In this document: positions 36,249-43,857 of the stretch, piece by piece
Layout: each line of letters opens with the position of its first letter
Numbering within the stretch: the stretch's first letter is position 1
Origin: Roseateles amylovorans
GTDB taxonomy: Bacteria > Pseudomonadota > Gammaproteobacteria > Burkholderiales > Burkholderiaceae_C
Assembly: GCF_025398155.2 (NCBI RefSeq)
Contig: NZ_CP104562.2
Coordinates: forward strand, 1,302,001 to 1,366,000
Reading direction: 5' to 3'
Length of the DNA: 64,000 nucleotides
Program-made: the position numbers and the translations under genes
Notes under the pieces: model-generated
Databases searched by the model: none
The model's input: only the letters and a program-made list of their open reading frames with translations
Told to the model about the DNA's origin: nothing

Positions 36249-36303
36249 GTAGACAGGTCTGTCTACGTGCCGCACTTTAGGGCATGTGGACAGGTCTGTC
36301 TAC
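36249..36303. promoter_or_regulatory. two palindromic operators of the divergent TetR regulator
   Basis: GTAGACAGGTCTGTCTAC at 36249-36266 (arms GTAGACAG and CTGTCTAC) and GTGGACAGGTCTGTCTAC at 36286-36303. The centres are 37 bases apart. They sit between the divergent DUF1348 and TetR starts, 20 bases before the TetR ATG. This is the usual layout for an autoregulated TetR repressor that also silences the divergent gene. Confidence 0.85.
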
Positions 36304-36322
36304 ATGCGGCGACAATCCCCTC

Positions 36323-36922
36323 ATGAGCACTGCCATTGATCGTCCGGTCGAGTTCGAATTGCCGCCGCGTGAGCGCATCCTCCACACCGCCCACGACCTG
36401 TTCTATGCCGAAGGCATCCGCGCCACCGGCATCGATCGGGTGATTGCCGAATCGGGCGTCACCAAGGTCACCTTCTATCGGCACTTTCCCAGCAAGAATG
36501 ATTTGATCCTGGCCTATCTGTCGCTGCGGCACGAGCGCTGGATGGGCTGGTTCACCGAGGCGCTGCAGCGTCACGGCGGACCGACCCAAGGGGCGGCGGC
36601 CCTGGCCCCGGCGCTGGGCGAATGGCTGCGCGGCGAGTCGCTGGGGGCGTTCCGAGGCTGCGCCTTCCTCAACGGCGTCGGCGAGATGGGACCGGCCTTG
36701 CCGGAGGTGGTGGAGATCACCCGGGCGCACAAGGAGGCCATGACGGCCGCGATTGCCGCGCTGCTGCCGGCCTCGCGGTTGCGCAAGCGTCAGGCGGCGG
36801 CGCTGTCGGTGGCGGTGGATGGCGCGATCGTGCAGGCGCAGTTCAGCGGCGACCCGTCGCCCGCGCTGAAGAGCCTGCACTGGATTGCCGAGCAACTGAC
36901 CGCGCCCACGGAACGGACGTGA
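36323..36922 (+). CDS. TetR-family transcriptional regulator
   Basis: 199 aa from the ATG at 36323 (MSTAIDRPVEF); the start at 36284 would overlap the operator. The helix-turn-helix is ILHTAHDLFYAEGIRATGIDRVIAES followed by KVTFYRHFPSKNDLILAYL. The C-terminal half (AFRGCAFLNGVGEMG) resembles regulators controlling small oxidoreductase or DUF genes. It probably represses itself and DUF1348 through the two palindromes. The inducer is unknown. Confidence 0.93.
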   Translation: MSTAIDRPVEFELPPRERILHTAHDLFYAEGIRATGIDRVIAESGVTKVTFYRHFPSKNDLILAYLSLRHERWMGWFTEALQRHGGPTQGAAALAPALGEWLRGESLGAFRGCAFLNGVGEMGPALPEVVEITRAHKEAMTAAIAALLPASRLRKRQAAALSVAVDGAIVQAQFSGDPSPALKSLHWIAEQLTAPTERT

Positions 36923-36931
36923 TGATCGAGG

Positions 36932-37005
36932 TGAATGAGCGCGGTGAATGAGCGCGGTGAATGAGCGCGGTGAATGAGCGCGGTGAATGAGCGCGGTGAA
37001 TGAGC
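36932..37005. repeat. 13-bp tandem repeat, five copies plus a partial copy
   Basis: TGAATGAGCGCGG is repeated five times without change, then TGAATGAGC. It starts 10 bases after the TetR stop. Each copy carries TGA and ATG, so it puts stop and start codons in every register. It could vary in length between strains by slippage. Confidence 0.9.
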
Positions 37006-37108
37006 CTGTCGAGGCTCGTCGATCAGTCGATGCGGGACCGCCGGTGCCCCCCTGCGCCTTAGTTCGGTTTCGTCGCGCTAAAACTATGGAAAACCCGATG
37101 CATCCGGC

Positions 37109-37136
37109 TGCATCCACTCGGTTCGCTTTTGCGTAA
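37109..37136 (+). promoter_or_regulatory. ECF-type promoter upstream of the DUF3455 gene
   Basis: TGCATCCA at 37109-37116, 14 bases, GCGTAA at 37131-37136. It matches the element before the sigma factor in both boxes and spacing. A second TGCATCC lies 10 bases further upstream. The ATG is 57 bases downstream. Confidence 0.7.
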
Positions 37137-37192
37137 CAGTGGGCAGGCACGGACCGTGGGGTCCGTGCCGCTTCAACCGATGAGGAGCTGCG

Positions 37193-37804
37193 ATGCACAA
37201 GATGACCCCGATGACGAAGACCGCCCTGGTGATCCTGGCGCCGATGGCGCTGCTGGGCGGCTGTGCCATGTCCGGCCAGGCGTCCAAGTCCGCGCCGATG
37301 GCAGCGCCCATGCCGGCGCCTATGTCGACGTTCTCGCAGCTCAGCCTGCCGCCGGCGGTGCAGGTGCCCGAGGGCCACAAGGTCACGATGGAGACGGTGG
37401 GCGTGGGCAAGATCACCTATGAATGCCGCGCGAAGAAGGACATGGCCGACCAGTTCGAATGGGCCTTCGTCGGTCCCGAGGCCACGCTGATGGACCGCCG
37501 CAACCAGACCGTCGGCAAGTACTACGGCCCGCCGGCCACCTGGGAGTCGAAGGACGGCTCCAAGGTCACCGGCACGCAGTTGGCGGTGGCGCCGGGCGCG
37601 GCAGGCAGTCTGCCGCTGCAACTGGTCAAGGCCAATCCGGCCACTGGCATGGGCGCGATGCAGGGCGTCAGCCACATCCAGCGCGTGGCCACCCGCGGCG
37701 GCGTGGCGCCTCAGGCGCCGTGCGACGCCAGCCGCAGCGGTCAGAATGTGATCGTCGACTACCAGGCGGACTACATCTTCTGGACCGCCATCGCGATGCG
37801 CTGA
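37193..37804 (+). CDS. DUF3455 lipoprotein
   Basis: 203 aa. GAGGAG lies 6 bases before the ATG at 37193. Signal peptide with lipobox LGGC (Cys24), then a Met/Ala/Pro-rich stretch. YECRAKKDMADQFEWAFVGPEATL, GKYYGPPATWESKDGSKVTG and NVIVDYQADYIFW are the DUF3455 core. The family is found in proteobacteria and fungi without a known reaction. It is preceded by an ECF-type promoter identical in form to that of the sigma factor gene 190 bases downstream, so it is probably an envelope stress target. Confidence 0.92.
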   Translation: MHKMTPMTKTALVILAPMALLGGCAMSGQASKSAPMAAPMPAPMSTFSQLSLPPAVQVPEGHKVTMETVGVGKITYECRAKKDMADQFEWAFVGPEATLMDRRNQTVGKYYGPPATWESKDGSKVTGTQLAVAPGAAGSLPLQLVKANPATGMGAMQGVSHIQRVATRGGVAPQAPCDASRSGQNVIVDYQADYIFWTAIAMR

Positions 37805-37960
37805 GCGGGTTGATCTCCCATCGGTGAGGCCCGCCCGGTGCGTCCGGTACGCACACGGCGGCCGGCGCCTGGACGGCGCACCTGCCCTGACGCGGTCTCG
37901 ATCGCGCCGGGGCAGGCGTGCTCGTTGCCCCGCTAAGGCCCCCCACCTGGGGTCAGCCCT

Positions 37961-37988
37961 TGCATCCAAACCTGGCCTTCGGGCGTAA
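37961..37988 (+). promoter_or_regulatory. ECF-type autoregulatory promoter of the sigma/anti-sigma operon
   Basis: TGCATCCA at 37961-37968, 14 bases, GCGTAA at 37983-37988, only 10 bases before the ATG at 37998. The mRNA would be nearly leaderless from this promoter. Autoregulation is usual for ECF sigma factors, which supports this motif as their recognition site. Confidence 0.65.
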
Positions 37989-37997
37989 GAATCCCTC

Positions 37998-38714
37998 ATG
38001 ACTCCATCCTCCGATGATCCGGTGCCGCCGGTGGCGGCACCCTCCGCGGCTGGCGACCCTGCTGGCGCATCCGCAGCCGGCACGACCGAGCGAGATGCCA
38101 CCCTGGCGGCGCTGATGTCGCGCGTGGCGCTGGGCGACCGCAGCGCGTTCGAGCAGCTCTACCGCGCCACCAGTGCGCAGCTGTTCGGTGTGGTGCTGCG
38201 GATCAATCGTGAGCGCGGACAGGCGGAGGAGGTGCTGCAGGAGGTGTTCATCACCGTCTGGCGGCAGGCCTCGGCCTTTGACGGCCGCCAAGGCGCGCCG
38301 CTGACCTGGCTGACCAGCATCGCCCGCCACCGGGCCATCGACAGCCTGCGCCGCCGGGCCACCCAGCCGGTGACGATCAGTCGATACGGCCCCCTGGACG
38401 GCGACGGCGGTTCCGGCGATGAGGACCAGGATCTGCTGGCCCGCCTGCCGGGCGAGGGGCCCGGACCGCTGGACCTGCTGGACCACGCCAGTCAGGCGCA
38501 TGCGTTGGAACATTGCATGTCCGCGCTCAGCGGCGAGCAGCGCAGCAGCCTGGCGCTGGCCTACTACCAGGGCCTGTCCCATGCGGAGGTGGCCGATCAC
38601 CTGGCCCAGCCCCTGGGCACGGTGAAGAGCTGGGTGCGACGGGGGCTGCAGAGCTTGCGCGCCTGTCTGGACCGGGCCGCCGGCCTGGTCGGTGCGATGG
38701 GGAGGACGGCCTGA
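37998..38714 (+). CDS. ECF RNA polymerase sigma factor (RskA-partnered group)
   Basis: 238 aa, with a Pro/Ala-rich N-terminal extension of about 35 residues. Region 2 is FEQLYRATSAQLFGVVLRIN ... EEVLQEVFITVWRQA and TWLTSIARHRAIDSLRRR. Region 4 is LSGEQRSSLALAYYQGLSH and LAQPLGTVKSWVRRGLQSL. Its stop overlaps the anti-sigma start (TGATG), so the two are made together. Three local promoters with one shared motif indicate its regulon: itself, the DUF3455 lipoprotein and the ferritin-like protein. Confidence 0.95.
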   Translation: MTPSSDDPVPPVAAPSAAGDPAGASAAGTTERDATLAALMSRVALGDRSAFEQLYRATSAQLFGVVLRINRERGQAEEVLQEVFITVWRQASAFDGRQGAPLTWLTSIARHRAIDSLRRRATQPVTISRYGPLDGDGGSGDEDQDLLARLPGEGPGPLDLLDHASQAHALEHCMSALSGEQRSSLALAYYQGLSHAEVADHLAQPLGTVKSWVRRGLQSLRACLDRAAGLVGAMGRTA

Positions 38715-39430
38715 TGGACTACGGTCATCCCGAGCGCGCCCAGCGCCTGGCCGCCGAGTACGCGCTCGGCACCTTGCGCGGCGGCGCACGCCGGCGATTC
38801 GAGCGCTTGCTGCCGGCGCATCCGGCCCTGTCGGCCGCGGTGGCGGACTGGCTGGCCCGGCTGCAGTTGCTGGCCGGACAGGTCGAACCGGTGACCCCGC
38901 CGGACAGCGTCTGGACGGCGGTGCAGAGCCGCCTGTTCGGCGCCGCCCCCGGCACACGAGTCGCTGCGAATGACGAGCCGTCCACCTCGGCCCGCTGGTG
39001 GGCGCGGGTGGGCCCGTGGCGGGGCTTCAGTGCGGCCGCGAGCGTGGCGGCCCTGACCCTGGCGGTGCTGGTGATGCAACCGGTGCCGGTGGCACCGCCG
39101 GTCGTGGTGGTGCTGCACAGCACACCGGATGGCGCTGCGGTGCTGAAGACCGGTTTCGTGGCCAGCGTGACCGCCGACGGCCAGGCGCTGGTGTTGCGTC
39201 CGCTGGCCCCGGTGACGATCGACGCACAGCATGCGCTGGAGCTGTGGGCGGTGCCCAAGGGCGGCGCGCCGCGCTCGCTGGGCCTGATCCAGGCCGGCGA
39301 TGCGTCCACGACGATCGTGCGGACCGGCCTGCTGCGCGACACCCATGCCTTCGCCGTCAGCCTGGAGCCGGTCGGCGGATCCAGGACTGGCGCGCCGACC
39401 GGTCCGATCCTGTCTGCCGGCGAGGTCTGA
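38714..39430 (+). CDS. RskA-family membrane anti-sigma factor
   Basis: 238 aa from the ATG at 38714, which shares an A with the sigma factor stop. The cytoplasmic N-terminal ~85 residues (AAEYALGTLRGGARRRFERLL ... DSVWTAVQSRLFG) bind the sigma factor. One membrane segment (about 108-132) precedes a periplasmic RskA domain (VKTGFV-like, ALELWAVPKGGAPRSLGLI). Proteolysis of such proteins releases the sigma factor. No zinc-binding HxxxCxxC motif is present, in keeping with the RskA type. Confidence 0.94.
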   Translation: MDYGHPERAQRLAAEYALGTLRGGARRRFERLLPAHPALSAAVADWLARLQLLAGQVEPVTPPDSVWTAVQSRLFGAAPGTRVAANDEPSTSARWWARVGPWRGFSAAASVAALTLAVLVMQPVPVAPPVVVVLHSTPDGAAVLKTGFVASVTADGQALVLRPLAPVTIDAQHALELWAVPKGGAPRSLGLIQAGDASTTIVRTGLLRDTHAFAVSLEPVGGSRTGAPTGPILSAGEV

Positions 39431-39537
39431 GCCGCCGGCTCGGCGACCTGCCGACAGGACTTTGGACACCTCGGAACCCCCCCGCTTCTTCGATAGACTG
39501 CGCCGCATTCGACAGATCAATCGGGGAGCGGGCCAGC

Positions 39538-41139
39538 ATGTCGCTGACCATGGAGAGCGTGCTGGCGCTGGCGCCGGACGAGGCGTCGGCCAAGGCGGCC
39601 CGAGGGCTGACCGCGCCGGCCAAATGGCCGTTGCTGGGCGCCAATGAGCTGGCCGCCTGGGGCGAGTGCCAGGGCAGCGGCGCCAAGCCCTATCAAACCC
39701 AGGTGGACCTGAGCGGCCCCGCCTTCAAGTGCTCCTGTCCCAGCCGCAAGTTTCCGTGCAAGCACGGCCTGGCCCTGCTGATGATGCGCGCGCAGGACGC
39801 GGCCCGCTTCACCGCCACCGAGTCGCCCGCCTGGGTCAGCGAGTGGTTGGCCTCCCGCACCGAGCGGGCGGAGAAGAAGGACGAGCGGGAGCGCGAGGCC
39901 ACGCAGCGTGCCGAAGCCCGCGCCGCTCGCGGCGAGCCGGGTGACGGTGCCGAGGGCGGCGAGGCCGGTGAGGTGGGGGCGATCGACACGGCTTCGGTCG
40001 ATGCGCTGTCAAAGCGCGAATCCCAACGCTGGCACCGCATCGAATCCGCGTCGCAGGAGCTTCAGCGCTGGCTGGGCGACCAGGTCACCCAGGGATTGGG
40101 CGCGCTGGATGCCAACGCGATCCAGGGCTGGCGCACCATGGCCGCCCGCATGGTCGATGCCCAGGCGCCCGGCCTGGGCCAGCGCCTGCTGGCGGCCGCT
40201 GCCTGCTGGCGCCAGGGCGCGGATTGGCCGGAGCGCCTGCTGTCGCGATTCGGTCTGCTGCAACTGGCCACGGACGCGATCGCCCGTCGGCAGGCGTTGC
40301 CGGCTGCGGTCCAGGCCGACCTTCGCACGCTCTGCGGCTGGCCCTTGGAACAGGCGGACGTGATGGTCAGCGGTGAGCGGGTGGAAGACCGCTGGGCGGT
40401 GCTGGCCCAGGTCATCGAGGAACGGGACGGACGGCTGATGGAGCGACGCGTCTGGCTGCAAGGCGAGCGGACCGGGCGACGCGCCTGGCTGCTGGACCAT
40501 GCCCACGGTGGTCGGGGATTCGCTGGTCTGTGGTCGCCCGGCACGGCGGTGTCCGGCACCTTGGCGTACTTCCCCGGCGCCAGTCCGTTGCGGGCCTTGG
40601 TCGTGCAGCGCAGCGATGAGGGTCATGTCTTGTCCGTCGAGGCGATGGCCGTGGCGCCGGATCAGTTGTCCACAGCGTCCGCGTGGCCGCCCGATGGGAC
40701 AGCGAACGCGCAAGCGTCACCGCCATCGACCGAGGCGACGTCGTCGCTCTTGCCATCGTCATCGCCATCGTCATCGTCATTCAACGACACCGTCACAGGG
40801 CCATCACCCATCACCGCCACGGGGGCCGCGCCAGCGCATCCGTGGGAGCCCGAATGGCAGGCCATGGCCCACCGTATCGCGGCCCATCCGTGGATCCAGC
40901 TGCATCCGCTGGTGCTGACCCAGGCCACCCTGGTGGTGGCCGACACCGGCAGCCATCTGGTGGCTGGGGATCAATCGCTGCCGCTGGTCCTCAGTGAACA
41001 GGACCGCTGGCCGCTGCTGGCGGTGTCCGGCGGCCAGGCCTTGACGGTGATGGGCGAATGGGACGGTGACCAGTTCAAGCCGTTGACCGCCTGGGCAGAC
41101 CACCACGCCGCACCCGTGTGGACAAGGAGCCCGACATGA
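39538..41139 (+). CDS. SWIM zinc-finger protein
   Basis: 533 aa from the ATG at 39538. The SWIM motif is FKCSCPSRKFPCKHGLALLM (near 60-80; CxC...CxH), a zinc-binding module used for DNA or protein contacts. A charged coiled segment (~100-160) and a Ser/Pro-rich linker (~390-420) follow. The C-terminal part carries ILHPLVLTQATLV-like beta strands. It begins an operon with DUF5691, MoxR ATPase, DUF5682 and VWA genes. This set recurs in bacteria; the SWIM protein may be the nucleic-acid or partner-binding arm. Confidence 0.88.
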   Translation: MSLTMESVLALAPDEASAKAARGLTAPAKWPLLGANELAAWGECQGSGAKPYQTQVDLSGPAFKCSCPSRKFPCKHGLALLMMRAQDAARFTATESPAWVSEWLASRTERAEKKDEREREATQRAEARAARGEPGDGAEGGEAGEVGAIDTASVDALSKRESQRWHRIESASQELQRWLGDQVTQGLGALDANAIQGWRTMAARMVDAQAPGLGQRLLAAAACWRQGADWPERLLSRFGLLQLATDAIARRQALPAAVQADLRTLCGWPLEQADVMVSGERVEDRWAVLAQVIEERDGRLMERRVWLQGERTGRRAWLLDHAHGGRGFAGLWSPGTAVSGTLAYFPGASPLRALVVQRSDEGHVLSVEAMAVAPDQLSTASAWPPDGTANAQASPPSTEATSSLLPSSSPSSSSFNDTVTGPSPITATGAAPAHPWEPEWQAMAHRIAAHPWIQLHPLVLTQATLVVADTGSHLVAGDQSLPLVLSEQDRWPLLAVSGGQALTVMGEWDGDQFKPLTAWADHHAAPVWTRSPT

Positions 41140-41203
41140 GGGCCGTCGCCCACCGGCGCCCGGCGGGCGCGACACCGCGCCACTCGCCTCGGGAGAATCA
41201 CCG

Positions 41204-42763
41204 ATGAGTCTTTGGACGCCCCTGCTGCCCACCGCGATGGTCGGCACCGAACGCCAGCCCGGCGCGTTGCCCGACTGGCCCGGCGAGATCGGCGCGTTGG
41301 TCTCCCAGGCCACGGCCACCAACGAGACAGCGGCGGCCCGGCTGCTGCGCGCTGCGGCGGTGCTGGCGCCGTGTCTGTCGGCCGGGGCGCGGGGCAGGGA
41401 GTGGGCCTCGGCGCTGCCGGCCTGCTCGCCGGAGGACCACCGGCCTGTCCCGCCCGCGGCCTTGCAGCCCTTGCTGCATTGGGCCTTGCACGAAGGACCG
41501 GCCCGGCTGCATCAGCAGGTCTGCACGCTGCTCGCCGATCACGGTTATCGCCTGCCGCCGGCCTTGCTGCCGCAGGCGCTGGAGTTGGGGCGTCGATCGG
41601 TGGCCTTGCGTCCGAGCCTGTTGAAGGCGCTGGGTGAGCGCGGCCTGTGGCTGGCCAGCCAACGCGAGGATTGGCGCTATGCCGCAGGCGCCAGCGGCGA
41701 CGAGCCGCAGGACAGCCACTGGACCGAGGGCACGCTGGATCAGCGTCGCGCGTTCCTGCGCCAGGCGCGCCAGACCGACCCCGCTGCGGGACGCGAACGT
41801 CTGGCCCGCAGCCTGCCGGAGCTGCCGGCCAAGGAGCGGGCCGATCTGCTGGCGGTGCTGGCCGTCGGCATCGGCCCGGACGACGAGCCCTTGCTGGAGC
41901 GTTGCCGCGCCGACCGCAGCCGGGAGGTGCGCGAGCTGGCGGCACGCCTGCTGATGCAACTGCCCGGCGCCGCGCACACCGCGCGGGCGCAGGCACGGCT
42001 CGCCGCGTTGCTCCATGCCCCGAGCGGCGCGACCGGCGGCCGTTGGCTGCTGGACGCGCCGACCGAATCGGCACCGGACTGGGAGGCCGATCAGATCGTG
42101 ACCACCCGGCCGCAGCACGACAGCCTGGGCGAACGCGCCTGGTGGCTCTATCAACTGGTGCGTCAGGTGCCGGTGGCCTGGTGGGAACGCCACACCGGGA
42201 TGGGTGTCGAGGCGCTGCTGACCTGGGCGTCCCGGACCGAATGGGCCGAGGCGCTGTCGCGCGGCTGGTTCGACGCGTTGGCGGCGACCCGCGAGCCGTC
42301 CTGGGCGCAAGCCATGTTGGCGGGCCGGCGCCATGACCAGGCGGGCGCGCTGCCGCCGATGTCGCCCCAGTCCGCTCAACTGCTGCAGTGGCTGCCGCAG
42401 GACCAGCGGGAGCGCCATTGGCAGCGGCATGTCGAGCAGGCGCAATTGCCGCTGGTGGTGCTGTTGTCGGCCTGCCTGGACGGTGCGAGGCTGGGGCTGC
42501 CGCTGTCGCAGGCGGTGACCCAGTTGGTGTTGTCTCGTGCCCGTGACGGCAAGCTCAAGGACGACTTCGGCGCGCGGCCCCTGCTGCCCGAATTCTGTGC
42601 CGTGATTCATCCCGACAGCCTGGACGCGTTCGCGTCCGTGGCCCAGATCCAGCGCGACGGCGAAACCGCCTCGCATGCCGATGCGATGCATGCCATCACC
42701 CAGGTGGCGGCCTTGCGTCGTGCATTCTTCCATTTGCCCCGGTTGCCTTCGAGGACCCCATGA
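41204..42763 (+). CDS. DUF5691 family protein
   Basis: 519 aa. Starts MSLWTPLLPTAMVGTERQP, the usual opening of DUF5691. It is HEAT/ARM-like: helices with ERADLLAVLAVGIGPDDEPLLE and DRSREVRELAARLLMQLPG. It probably acts as a scaffold for the neighbouring MoxR ATPase, whose start overlaps its stop by 4 bases (ATGA). No catalytic motif is visible. GAGAATC precedes the ATG. Confidence 0.87.
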   Translation: MSLWTPLLPTAMVGTERQPGALPDWPGEIGALVSQATATNETAAARLLRAAAVLAPCLSAGARGREWASALPACSPEDHRPVPPAALQPLLHWALHEGPARLHQQVCTLLADHGYRLPPALLPQALELGRRSVALRPSLLKALGERGLWLASQREDWRYAAGASGDEPQDSHWTEGTLDQRRAFLRQARQTDPAAGRERLARSLPELPAKERADLLAVLAVGIGPDDEPLLERCRADRSREVRELAARLLMQLPGAAHTARAQARLAALLHAPSGATGGRWLLDAPTESAPDWEADQIVTTRPQHDSLGERAWWLYQLVRQVPVAWWERHTGMGVEALLTWASRTEWAEALSRGWFDALAATREPSWAQAMLAGRRHDQAGALPPMSPQSAQLLQWLPQDQRERHWQRHVEQAQLPLVVLLSACLDGARLGLPLSQAVTQLVLSRARDGKLKDDFGARPLLPEFCAVIHPDSLDAFASVAQIQRDGETASHADAMHAITQVAALRRAFFHLPRLPSRTP

Positions 42764-43851
42764 CGACTCCCAACGCCCACGTGCTGCGCCGCCATGCCGA
42801 GCAGCAGTTCGCCGAAGAACTGGCCGAATTGCAGCGCCAGGATGCGCGCGCCCGTCCCGAGAACTGGCTGCTCTCGCCCTGGGCGGTGCTGCGCTATCTC
42901 ATGGGCGGCACGCTGGACAACGGCTTCCAGGTCAGCCCCAAGTACATCGGCAATCCGCGGCTGATGGAGATCGCCGTGGCCACGCTGGCCACCGATCGCG
43001 GCCTGCTGCTGTATGGGGTGCCGGGGACGGCCAAGTCCTGGGTGTCGGAACACTTGGCGGCGGCGGTCAGCGGGGACTCCACCTTGTTGATCCAAGGCAC
43101 CGCCGGCACCGGTGAGGAACAGCTGCGCTACGGCTGGAACTACGCCCAGTTGCTGGCCAATGGGCCGTCCGAGCAGGCCTTGGTGGCCAGCCCGCTGATG
43201 AAGGCGATGCGCGCCGGCAAGATCGCCCGGGTGGAAGAGCTGACCCGCATCCCGGCCGATGTGCAGGATTCGCTGATCACCGTGCTGTCCGAGAAGACGC
43301 TGCCGGTGCCGGAGCTGGGCAGCGAGGTGCAGGCGGTGCGCGGCTTCAGCGTGATCGCCACCGCCAACAACCGTGACAAGGGCGTCAATGAACTCTCCGC
43401 TGCGCTGAAGCGCCGCTTCAACACCGTGGTGCTGCCGGTGCCCGCCACCGAGGACGAGGAAGTGGCCATCGTGATGAAGCGCGTGACCGAGATGGGTGCG
43501 GCGCTGCAACTGCCGGCCGAGCCCCCGGCGCTCAAGGAGGTGAGGCGGGTGGTGCAGATCTTCCGGGAGCTGCGCAACGGCCGCACCGAAGACGGCAAGA
43601 CCCAGGTCAAGTCGCCGAGCGGCACGCTGTCCACCGCGGAAGCGATCTCGGTGATCAACAGCGGCATGGCCCTGGCCGGCCACTTCGGTGACGGGCTGCT
43701 GAGCCCGCGCGACATGGCCGCCGGACTGCTCGGTGCGGTGGTGAAGGACCCGGTGCAGGACCAGGTGGTGTGGACCGAGTATCTGGAAACCGTGGTCAAG
43801 GAGCGTGCCGACTGGAAGGACCTCTACCGCGCCTGCCGCGAGCAGGTCTGA
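42760..43851 (+). CDS. MoxR-type AAA+ ATPase
   Basis: 363 aa. Walker A is GVPGTAKSW, Walker B/sensor regions are ARVEELTRIPADVQDSL and SVIATANNRDKG, and the arginine finger is LKRRFNTVVLPVPA. MoxR ATPases remodel partner proteins, usually together with a VWA protein; that partner is encoded two genes downstream. The motif GTAKS in place of GTGKT is common in this subgroup. The gene is translationally coupled to DUF5691. Confidence 0.93.
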   Translation: MTTPNAHVLRRHAEQQFAEELAELQRQDARARPENWLLSPWAVLRYLMGGTLDNGFQVSPKYIGNPRLMEIAVATLATDRGLLLYGVPGTAKSWVSEHLAAAVSGDSTLLIQGTAGTGEEQLRYGWNYAQLLANGPSEQALVASPLMKAMRAGKIARVEELTRIPADVQDSLITVLSEKTLPVPELGSEVQAVRGFSVIATANNRDKGVNELSAALKRRFNTVVLPVPATEDEEVAIVMKRVTEMGAALQLPAEPPALKEVRRVVQIFRELRNGRTEDGKTQVKSPSGTLSTAEAISVINSGMALAGHFGDGLLSPRDMAAGLLGAVVKDPVQDQVVWTEYLETVVKERADWKDLYRACREQV

Positions 43852-43857
43852 GCCGAC

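Noticed and set aside
36263..38101. 612-aa minus-strand open frame
   Set aside because: Runs through the TetR operator, the tandem repeats and two real genes; the repeats translate as a meaningless HRAHSPRSFTALI-type repeat.
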